NCBI RefSeq assembly: GCF_016887565.1 | Contig: NZ_CP069396.1 | Location: 8,228,001 to 8,292,000 of the forward strand | Length of the DNA: 64,000 nt | DNA from: Archangium violaceum | GTDB lineage: Bacteria; Myxococcota; Myxococcia; Myxococcales; Myxococcaceae | Direction: 5' to 3' | Shown here: positions 1 to 7,266 of the stretch, one piece after another | How positions within the stretch are numbered: position 1 is the stretch's first letter | Layout: each line of letters starts with the position of its first letter | Notes under the pieces: model-generated | The model's input: only the letters and a program-made list of their open reading frames with translations | The model's database searches: none | What the model was told of the DNA's origin: nothing | Translations under genes and position numbers: made by a program

Positions 1-303
1 GCCAACAACCTCCAGTGGGAAGACGCCGGAGAGGTCCTCTACTCCAGCCTGGGGCTGCGCTGGGGCAAGGGAGGAGGACTCCCGGAGAGCGAGGAGGATC
101 TGGACGCCGCCCCTCCTCCGGACGAGGCGACCGAGATGCTGTGGATCTCCTGGATGCTGTCCAAGACCAACTACGGCTTCCTCCTGGCCAACGAGGAGGA
201 CGACGTGCATCCGCGGCTGGTGGAGCTGCTCCGGGCCCGCGCCGCCGAGTTCGCGGCGCTGGGCCTGGACGTCAGGACGATCAGCTCCCGCATCAACATC
301 TGA
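1..303 (+). CDS. C-terminal fragment of an unrecognised protein
   Basis: Frame 1 is open from the window edge to a TGA at 301-303, giving the last 100 residues of a protein whose start lies outside. The fragment is acidic and Trp/Leu-rich, with no membrane segment and no motif I recognise. The coding frame has the expected GC-rich third positions and stops 15 nt before the convergent end of the htrA-like gene. I cannot assign a function. Confidence 0.6.
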   Translation, partial: ANNLQWEDAGEVLYSSLGLRWGKGGGLPESEEDLDAAPPPDEATEMLWISWMLSKTNYGFLLANEEDDVHPRLVELLRARAAEFAALGLDVRTISSRINI

Positions 304-318
304 GCGGGGTGAGCGGGC

Positions 319-1782
319 TCAGGGGACGCGCAGGGCGCGCAGGAAGCGCCCGCCACCCGGTGTCTCCACGCGCAGCAGCAGCGTGCTGCCCGGGGACGCC
401 TTGCGGATGAGCTTCGCCAGCTCCTCGGCGTTGCGCACCGGCTTGCGATCCACCTCCACCACCACCATGCCCGGCTCCAGCTCCGCGCGCTCCGCCGGCG
501 AGCCCGGCAGCACGTCCGTCACCAGCGCGCCCTGCGTCGACGTCAGCCCCGTGCGCTCCACGATGCGCGGATCCACGTTGCTCAGCGACACGCCCACGCG
601 CGCCTTCGAGGACTGCTCGGTCTCCTCGTCGCCACCGCGGCGCTGGCGCACGCTCACCCCCTCCAGGTCCGGCCGCGTCCCGAGCTGCACCTTCAGCTCC
701 TGCCGCTTGCCGTCCCGGAACACGTCCAGCACCGAGGTGGTGCCCGGCTTCTTCAGCGCCACCGTGCGGGTGAGCTCACCGCCCGAGCCCACCTTCCGCC
801 CGTCGATGGCCACGATGACGTCATCCGCCCTCATGCCGGCCTTGCCCGCCGGGGAGTTGTCGTTCACCTGCGACACGATGGCGCCCTCGTTCACGGGCAG
901 CGACATCGCCTTGGCCAGGTCGCCCGTCAGATCCTGGATGCCGATGCCCAGCCACGCGCGCGTCACCGCGCCGTCCTTCTCCAGCTGCGGCAGCAGCGCC
1001 TTCACCATGTTGCTCGGCACCGCGAAGCCGATGCCCGTGCCACCACCCACGATGGCGGTGTTGATGCCCACCACCTCGCCCTTCATGTTGAAGAGCGGGC
1101 CACCCGAGTTGCCCGGGTTGATGGCGGCGTCCGTCTGGAGGAAGTCGTCATACGGGCCGGAGTGGATGTCGCGCGCCCTCGCCGACAGGATGCCGCTGCT
1201 CACGCTCGAGGCCAGCCCGAACGGGTTGCCGATGGCCAACAGCCAGTCACCCACGCGCAGCGCGTCCGAGTCTCCCAGCTTCACGAACGGCAGGTTCTCC
1301 ACCTTGCCCTGGAGCTGGATGAGCGCCACGTCGGTGAGCGGATCCCTCCCGACGATCTTCGCGTCGAAGCTGCGCCCGTCGTCCATGCGGACGCGGATCG
1401 TCACCGCTCCTTCGATGACGTGATTGTTGGTCAACACCAGGCCCTTGGGGTCGATGATGAAGCCCGAGCCCGCGCCCTGGCGGAGCTGCTCGCGCCTCTG
1501 ACCCTGGCCTCCGCCTCCGTTTCCGAAGAAGCGATCGAAGAGGGGATTGTCCTGTCCGAAGCCCTCGGACCTGGAGGCCTTGGCTTGCACGTCCACGTTG
1601 ACGACGGCGCCCTTCACCGACTCCACGAGCGGGGCCAGCGAAGGCAGGGCCTGCGCTTCCCGGGTGGCGGGCTGGACGGGGTTGGAGGACGGAGCCGCCG
1701 TCTGGGCGGGCGCGAGGATCGGCAGCGCGAGGACGAGAGCACCCGCGAGGGCGCTCTTCTGGGGGTTCAGTCGCTTGGTCAT
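319..1782 (-). CDS. DegP/HtrA-family periplasmic serine protease
   Basis: A 487-residue periplasmic protease/chaperone of the Do (DegP/HtrA) family that degrades or holds misfolded envelope proteins. Residues 1-27 look like a Sec signal peptide ending in A-Q. The trypsin-like domain spans about 45-270 and has the triad in order: His121 in TNNHV, Asp151 in LTDVALI, Ser226 in GNSGGP. Two PDZ domains follow (about 275-370 and 390-487), each with a GxxxxxGM(R/V) carboxylate-binding loop pattern. The open frame extends much further upstream, but the ATG at 1782 has a GGGAGAG ribosome site and starts the signal peptide, so the longer version is rejected. It is separated by 119 nt from the TPR gene and may have its own promoter. 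Confidence 0.93.
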   Translation of the reverse strand: MTKRLNPQKSALAGALVLALPILAPAQTAAPSSNPVQPATREAQALPSLAPLVESVKGAVVNVDVQAKASRSEGFGQDNPLFDRFFGNGGGGQGQRREQLRQGAGSGFIIDPKGLVLTNNHVIEGAVTIRVRMDDGRSFDAKIVGRDPLTDVALIQLQGKVENLPFVKLGDSDALRVGDWLLAIGNPFGLASSVSSGILSARARDIHSGPYDDFLQTDAAINPGNSGGPLFNMKGEVVGINTAIVGGGTGIGFAVPSNMVKALLPQLEKDGAVTRAWLGIGIQDLTGDLAKAMSLPVNEGAIVSQVNDNSPAGKAGMRADDVIVAIDGRKVGSGGELTRTVALKKPGTTSVLDVFRDGKRQELKVQLGTRPDLEGVSVRQRRGGDEETEQSSKARVGVSLSNVDPRIVERTGLTSTQGALVTDVLPGSPAERAELEPGMVVVEVDRKPVRNAEELAKLIRKASPGSTLLLRVETPGGGRFLRALRVP

Positions 1783-1901
1783 GGTCTCTCCCGAGATAAG
1801 ACGGAAAGACTTCAAGGCAAGGCAGACCCGCCCTGCCTGCACGACTGGGAAACAGTGCGGCGCCCCTTCTCTTCCCGAGAAAGACCGCGAGCGTGTAGGA
1901 G

Positions 1902-3899
1902 TTACACCCCCAGCAACAGGGCGAGTGCCCCGGGCTGGCCCGGTTCGAGGGCGAACAGCAGCCGCTCGCGCAGCACCTTCAGCTCCTCGTAGCCCATCTC
2001 CACCGCGCGGCCATGGGCGACCGGATCCCTCAGGCGCTCCTTGGCCTGGATGACGAAGTCCGCCAGCACGTCCAGCAGGCGCCCAGGCAGGGGGTAGCGC
2101 TCCGTGAGGAAGGCCAGGAAGAGGTGGAGGTAGGGCTCCTCGCGCCGCTGAAGGACGCGCGCCACCTCGCCCATGGAGGGCGGACGGCCGGGCCGCTCGG
2201 GATCGAAGGCGGCGGCGAAGTTGTCGAAGTACTCCACCTTCCGGCCGCGCTTCTCGCGCGTGGCCGCCTGGAGGAAGTCCTTGAGCTGGCCCCGGGCGTC
2301 CAGCCACTGGCGGAAGCGCTCCACGAAGAGCGTGTACAGCGCGCGCTCCAGCGCTCCCGCGAACAGCACCGCTACCGCCGCCGCGGGCAGATCCGTGTAG
2401 AGGGCCTTCTGGTACGTGCGCTCCGCCACCATCATCGCCTGCAGCAGCGGCGGCGGGCACGTGGCCAGTGCCTTGCCCAGCCCCCGCTCCACGTTCTCGC
2501 GGGCCTTGGCGTCGATCTCCGTCTCGCGCTGCTCGAGCTCCTCGCGGGTGCGCCGGGCCTGCTCCGCGCGCGCCGACGCCTGCGCCGCCCTCGCCTCCTC
2601 CTCCGCCCGGCGAGCCTTCTCCTCGGCCTGGGCCTGGGCCGCCCGGAGCGTCTCCAGCTCACGGCGCAGGGCCTCCAGCTCGCTCTCACGGGCCACGAAG
2701 CGCCGGCGCAAGGCATCGGACTCGGCCTTCGCCGCCTCCACCTGCGCCTCCACGTTGGCCTGCAACTGCGTGCGCCACGCCTCGCGGCGCCGCGTCAGCT
2801 CCAGGCCCCGCCGCGCCTCGGGCTCGTCGGGGTCCATCTCGAGCGCCGCCTGGAAGGACTTCTCGGCGGACTCGAAGTCCCCCTCCTCCGCCGACAGGTG
2901 ACCCAGGTCCACCTGCAGCTGAGGCCCCAGCTTGCCCTGGGACTCCGCGTGCCCCGAGGCCCGCGCCAGTGCCTCACGCGCCTCCTGACGCCGTCCCAGC
3001 AACCGCAGCGCGCGGCCCCGCGTGGCCTCCAGCTCGAAGATGAAGCCCTTGTAGTGCTCGCCCGTCGCCGCCTCCGCGACCGCCAGGTGCTCCAGCGCGT
3101 CCTCCGGGCGATTGCGCAGGTTGGCGATCTGCGCGAACAGGAGCCGATCCTCCGCCGTGGGCACGGAGCCCAGCCGCTCGGTGATGAGCTGATCGCACAG
3201 CCCCGGCTCCCCGGCGAGCTGCGCCGCGTACGCCATGTGCCCCAGTTGCTCCGGTTGCAGCTCGCCCGCCGCGCGCTGCTCCTTCCACAGCCCGAGCGCG
3301 GGCGCGGCCTGCCCCTGCATGAGGAGGCAGTCGGCCAGCAGCCCCTTCGCCTCGGACTGCACCTCCGCGGGCACATCGCCCTCGCGGAGGCTCCGGCACA
3401 TGTTGGCCGCCTCCTCGTAGCGGCCCAGCTTCGCGCGCACGCGCGCCAGCAGCATCCTCGCCTCGGGCCCGGCGCCTCCGGCCACCGCCCGCGCGAAGAT
3501 GCGCTCGGAGGCCGCGTAGCGCTCCAGCCGCGCCAGCGCATAGCCGTACTGGGTGAGCAGATCCGGCCCGAGCCCCTTGAGCTCGAGCTGCCCCATCAGC
3601 GCCACCGCCTCCTCGAAGCGGTCCTGGCGGATGAGCACCAGCCCGACACGGGCCGTCAGATCCCTGTTGCCCGGGAAGCGCGACAGGCCCTCGCGGTAGG
3701 CGGACGCCGCCGCGTCGTACTCGCCCCGGCCCAGGTGCACGTCCCCCAGCGCCGCCGGCACCTCGGGCCGACCCAGGCTGTCATGGGCCGCCAGGTCGCG
3801 GAGGATCTTCTCGGCCTCGCTGAACTCCTCGCGGGCCAGCAGGGTGCGAGCCCTCTCGTAGAGCTTGACGGCCTTGTGCTTGGGCAGCGTGGAGCTCAC
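1902..3899 (-). CDS. TPR and coiled-coil protein of unknown function
   Basis: A 665-residue soluble protein. Residues 1-370 are tetratricopeptide-like helical repeats (many A-x-x-Y/L-x-x-G-R-x-x-E-A units). About 375-485 is an Ala/Glu/Arg-rich coiled coil. The rest is a helical C-terminal domain I do not recognise. There is no signal peptide or membrane segment, so it is probably a cytoplasmic scaffold. The start is GTG and overlaps the stop of the GH57 gene by 4 nt (GTGA), which implies translational coupling and a role linked to that enzyme (inference). Confidence 0.85.
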   Translation of the reverse strand: MSSTLPKHKAVKLYERARTLLAREEFSEAEKILRDLAAHDSLGRPEVPAALGDVHLGRGEYDAAASAYREGLSRFPGNRDLTARVGLVLIRQDRFEEAVALMGQLELKGLGPDLLTQYGYALARLERYAASERIFARAVAGGAGPEARMLLARVRAKLGRYEEAANMCRSLREGDVPAEVQSEAKGLLADCLLMQGQAAPALGLWKEQRAAGELQPEQLGHMAYAAQLAGEPGLCDQLITERLGSVPTAEDRLLFAQIANLRNRPEDALEHLAVAEAATGEHYKGFIFELEATRGRALRLLGRRQEAREALARASGHAESQGKLGPQLQVDLGHLSAEEGDFESAEKSFQAALEMDPDEPEARRGLELTRRREAWRTQLQANVEAQVEAAKAESDALRRRFVARESELEALRRELETLRAAQAQAEEKARRAEEEARAAQASARAEQARRTREELEQRETEIDAKARENVERGLGKALATCPPPLLQAMMVAERTYQKALYTDLPAAAVAVLFAGALERALYTLFVERFRQWLDARGQLKDFLQAATREKRGRKVEYFDNFAAAFDPERPGRPPSMGEVARVLQRREEPYLHLFLAFLTERYPLPGRLLDVLADFVIQAKERLRDPVAHGRAVEMGYEELKVLRERLLFALEPGQPGALALLLGV

Positions 3900-5482
3900 G
3901 GTCGGTAGACCCGGTAGTCTATCTCGGGAAAGAGGTTGTTCTTGCCCTCGATGTGGGACAACCAGCCCTCATCGATGTTCCCATCGCGGATCTGGTCGTG
4001 CAGGCGCTGGAAGCGCAGGATGTGCTCCTTGGTGCGTCGCACGGCGTAGTCCACCATGGTTCCCGTCTTCATGATGAACGCCCAGTCCGACGATTGCGCC
4101 AGCAGGAGCTCGCGCGCGGCCTGGTTGAGTGCCCGCCGCTGGAGCGTGGAGGCATCCGGGTAGTCCTTGGCCAGGTCCGCCATCTGGCGGGCGCAGTGGT
4201 GGAGGTGCCGGTAGATCCAATCGTTGGAGCCATCCAGCCACATGTTGGCGTAGCCGCCCGCGCCCCAGGAACTCAGGGGCGGGGTGGCCACCTGGTTCTC
4301 CGGGTTCTCGGCCAGGTCATCCGAGGCCGTCACCAGCCGGAAGGTCTTCTGGTCGAAGGCCACCTTGCGGATGAGGGCGTCGAGGAACCACGGCCCCTCG
4401 AACCACCAATGGCCGTAGAGCTCGGCGTCATAGGGGGCCACCACCACCGGCTTGCGGCTCCCCATCTTCCCCGCGAGCCACTCGAACTGCTTCTCCCGGT
4501 TGAAGAGGAAGTTGCCCGCGTGGGTGGCGGCGCGCTCGCGCGCGACGTCCGGATCATAGGGCTGCTTGTCCTGCGTCTTGCCGGTGATCCGGTAGTACTT
4601 GAAGCCGGTGTTCTTGCGATCCCCGGTGGGCTGGATGAAGGGCCGGATGTAGTCCAGGTCCAGGTCCCAGCCGATGTCCCGGTAGAACTCGCGGTAGACG
4701 GGGTCGCCGGGGTAGCCGTGCTCGGAGCTCCACACCTGCTGGCTGCTCTCGGGATCCCTCGCGTACGCGGCCACGCCCGCCTCCGTGTAGATGGGCGCGA
4801 AGGGGCCATGCAGCGGCCGGGGCGTGGCGTCCATGACACCGTGCGTGTCCACGAAGAAGTAGCGGATGCGCTCGGCCGACAGGTACTTCTCCACCCCGGG
4901 GAAGTAGCCGCACTCGGCCAGCCAGATGCCCGGCGCGTCCCGGCCGAAGGTGAGCCGGTAGTGGTTGGCGGCCACGGAGACCTGGGCGCGCACCGCCTCG
5001 GGCGTCTGCTGCATCAACGGCAGGAAGCCGTGGGTGGCGTTGCAGGTGATGATCTCCAGATGTCCGGCGTCCTGGAGCCGGCGGAAGGCGCCCACCAGGT
5101 CGCGCTTGTAGCGCTCGCGGAAGGCGCTCCGCAGGGACTCGAAGTGGTCCCGGTAGAAGTGGGCCAGCCGGCCGAAGACCGGGTCGTTCCGGGTGCGGTG
5201 CACCTCGCGAGAGCCCAGCTCGCAGAGCTGATCCAACTTGTGCGCGTAGCGCCCCATGAGCAGCTCGTCACGCAGCATGGTGACGAGCGTGGGCGTGAGC
5301 GTCATCGTCACGCGGAAGGGGACGTTCTCCTCCGCCAGCCGATCGAACACGAGCAGCAGCGGGAGATACGTCTCGGAGATGGCCTCGTAGAGCCAGTCCT
5401 CCTCGAGGAAGTCCTCGTATTCGGGATGCCGGACGAACGGCAGATGCGCGTGGAGGACGATGGCGAGCGAGCCGATGCTCAT
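3896..5482 (-). CDS. GH57 1,4-alpha-glucan branching enzyme
   Basis: A 528-residue glycoside hydrolase family 57 protein of the branching-enzyme type, which makes alpha-1,6 branches in glycogen-like glucans. It shows the N-terminal HAHLPFVRHPE motif, the nucleophile Glu190 in GIWLAECGYFPG and the acid/base Asp352 in APYDAELYGHWWFEGP. The C-terminal helical (DUF1957-type) half is complete, ending after the KDYPDAST and SSDWAF region. Length matches the family (about 525-560). An AGGGGAA ribosome site precedes the ATG. It starts 9 nt after the DUF4912 gene and its stop overlaps the TPR gene start, so the three form one transcription unit. Confidence 0.94.
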   Translation of the reverse strand: MSIGSLAIVLHAHLPFVRHPEYEDFLEEDWLYEAISETYLPLLLVFDRLAEENVPFRVTMTLTPTLVTMLRDELLMGRYAHKLDQLCELGSREVHRTRNDPVFGRLAHFYRDHFESLRSAFRERYKRDLVGAFRRLQDAGHLEIITCNATHGFLPLMQQTPEAVRAQVSVAANHYRLTFGRDAPGIWLAECGYFPGVEKYLSAERIRYFFVDTHGVMDATPRPLHGPFAPIYTEAGVAAYARDPESSQQVWSSEHGYPGDPVYREFYRDIGWDLDLDYIRPFIQPTGDRKNTGFKYYRITGKTQDKQPYDPDVARERAATHAGNFLFNREKQFEWLAGKMGSRKPVVVAPYDAELYGHWWFEGPWFLDALIRKVAFDQKTFRLVTASDDLAENPENQVATPPLSSWGAGGYANMWLDGSNDWIYRHLHHCARQMADLAKDYPDASTLQRRALNQAARELLLAQSSDWAFIMKTGTMVDYAVRRTKEHILRFQRLHDQIRDGNIDEGWLSHIEGKNNLFPEIDYRVYRP

Positions 5483-5491
5483 GTCATTCCC

Positions 5492-7129
5492 CTATCGGCC
5501 CTGACCCGAGGAGGACGGGCGCGACCACGTCCACGACTCGGAGACAGCCCCCGCCGGGCCATACGCCCAGACCCACTGCTCGGAGGACCCGCCCGCGCCG
5601 CCCTGGGACCACGTCCGCTGATCCGAGGACCCACCCGGACCGTGCGACCACACCCGCTGATCCGAGGACCCGCCCGGACCCTGGGACCATGTCCGCTGCT
5701 CGGAGGACGCCCCGACGCCGTACGACCAGGCCCGCTGCTCGGAGGAGCCCACCATGTCCCGCAGCCCCGCCCACTGCTCGGAGGAGCCCTCGTGGCGGCG
5801 GCTGACGCTCAGGTACTCCTGCTCGGGCGCACCCTCGCCCGGCGCGCCGGGACCACCGGGACCGACACGCTCCCGGTGCCGCTCGGGGATGTCCTCGAAA
5901 CCACCGCTGCCCGGCAGGGCCACGCGGCGCCAGGTGATGTACTCGCGCTCCTCGACGTCCGCGGTGCGGGTGGGCGCGGTGGCGGCCACCGCCTCCACGC
6001 TGGTCTTCGGGGCGACGACAGGCGGCATGCGCAGGAGGCGCACCGAGGTGTCCTCGGACGGGCCCGCGGGCGGCAGGAAGATGCGGTTGGAGGAGTGCCC
6101 GATGCGGCGCGAGCGGCCGGAAACACCGACGAAGTGGGCCTCCACGCGGTAGGGCCTGCCCGGGGGCAGCCCGTGGATGTAGTAGCTGCGCGACTCGAGC
6201 GCGACGTCGATCACCCGCACCAGCACGTCGCTGTCGTCGTAGACGCGCAACACGGCGCGCGGCGACACCAGCCCATCCAGGGCACGGCGCCGGGCCTCGG
6301 CACTGAAATCCCAGCAGACGAAGAGCGTGTGCGGGTCGCGCGGCATCAGCAGCGCCGTGTCGTCCTCGTAGTCCATCGGCAGCTCGCCGAGCCGCTCGTC
6401 ATAATCCGGCGAACCGAGCGCCTCGACGGGCCGGCGGCGCTGCGACTCGGTGAGGTGGTGGCGGAAGGCCTCCTGCTCACCCGCGATGCGCGCCACGAAG
6501 AAGCCCTCCACCAGCGGCTCCGCGGCGTGCTGCGCCACATGGACGTGCTGCTCCGCATGGGCGGGTGGCTCCGAGTGGACGGGCGGGTCCACCAGGGCGG
6601 GCGGCGGGGACTCGGGGGCCGGCGGCTTCGTGAGGGTGGGCTCGTCGTCGATCGACGACCGGCCTCCCGCGGGCTTGGGCTTGGGCGGGAAGTTGACCAC
6701 CTCGGCGGGCCGGGGCGTGGGGTGGACGGGAGTCTTCTCGTCGTCGTCCCCGGGCAGGGCGCGCTCCGGGGCGATGGGCTGCGCCGGACGCTCCTCGGGC
6801 GTGCCGGTGCGCGAGGCCGCGGAGACGGCGCCGGGGACCTTGCGGGCGCCCTTCACCCTCTCCCGGGTCTCCTTCACCTTCTCCCGGGCCCGTTCCACCT
6901 TCTCCTGGACCTGCTTCCTGACGGACGCCCTGACGGACTGCCCCGCCGTCCCGTCCGCCTTCGCGGTCCCCGGCTCCTCCTCGCCCGCGAGCTTCGCGAG
7001 CCCCGGCACCAGCCGGGCCAGTGCATCGAGGAGGTCCTTCTTGGTCTTGAGCTTGCTATGCCCGCGTCCCAGATGCTTGCGCGCGAGCTCCCGCAGGTAT
7101 TCCACCGTGACGCTCTTGAGGTCGGCCAT
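5492..7129 (-). CDS. DUF4912 protein with C-terminal 13-residue repeats
   Basis: A 545-residue protein. Residues 4-40 (VEYLRELARKHLGRG and a KTKKDLLDAL stretch) resemble a SAP/Rho-N-like helical domain. A long Pro/Glu/Arg-rich linker follows. A DUF4912 domain lies at about 240-370, with LFVCWDFS and the ESRSYYIHGLPPGRPYRVE strand region, an immunoglobulin-like carbohydrate-associated fold in my reading of the family. The last 95 residues are seven 13-residue repeats. I chose the ATG at 7129; an in-frame GTG at 7183 would add 18 residues. It is the first gene of the unit with the branching enzyme, so a role in glucan metabolism or surface polysaccharide is plausible (inference). Confidence 0.85.
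   Translation of the reverse strand: MADLKSVTVEYLRELARKHLGRGHSKLKTKKDLLDALARLVPGLAKLAGEEEPGTAKADGTAGQSVRASVRKQVQEKVERAREKVKETRERVKGARKVPGAVSAASRTGTPEERPAQPIAPERALPGDDDEKTPVHPTPRPAEVVNFPPKPKPAGGRSSIDDEPTLTKPPAPESPPPALVDPPVHSEPPAHAEQHVHVAQHAAEPLVEGFFVARIAGEQEAFRHHLTESQRRRPVEALGSPDYDERLGELPMDYEDDTALLMPRDPHTLFVCWDFSAEARRRALDGLVSPRAVLRVYDDSDVLVRVIDVALESRSYYIHGLPPGRPYRVEAHFVGVSGRSRRIGHSSNRIFLPPAGPSEDTSVRLLRMPPVVAPKTSVEAVAATAPTRTADVEEREYITWRRVALPGSGGFEDIPERHRERVGPGGPGAPGEGAPEQEYLSVSRRHEGSSEQWAGLRDMVGSSEQRAWSYGVGASSEQRTWSQGPGGSSDQRVWSHGPGGSSDQRTWSQGGAGGSSEQWVWAYGPAGAVSESWTWSRPSSSGQGR
5500..5793 (-). repeat. Coding 39-nt tandem repeat (SS-E/D-Q-R-x-W-S units)
   Basis: Seven consecutive units of about 39 nt encode variants of G-S-S-E/D-Q-R/W-x-W-S-x-G-P-G at the C terminus of the DUF4912 protein. 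The reading frame is kept in every unit. The two outermost units are the most diverged, as expected for an expanding and contracting array. Confidence 0.85.
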
Positions 7130-7266
7130 AGGCGGATTCCGGCTTAGGTCGACAGGGCCGCGAGGGTCAACGAACGATTTCACTTCTGTTCGTGGTCGTA
7201 CCCCGGGTGGAGTCGGGGGACGGACGGTGACAAGTCGGGAGCCGCCTCTGTATCCTCCGGTCCGCC

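Noticed and set aside
1783-2460. Longer N-terminus of the HtrA-like protein
   Set aside because: The extension is antisense-like Arg/Gly/Pro-rich sequence over the TPR gene, and the signal peptide with its ribosome site begins at 1782.
5500-5793. CRISPR-like array
   Set aside because: The 39-nt units are contiguous, lack unique spacers and keep a protein frame.
3953-7147. A 1064-residue open frame on the plus strand
   Set aside because: It is antisense to the branching enzyme and DUF4912 genes; its composition (Arg, Gly, Val, His-rich) is a by-product of GC-rich third positions, and no motif is visible.
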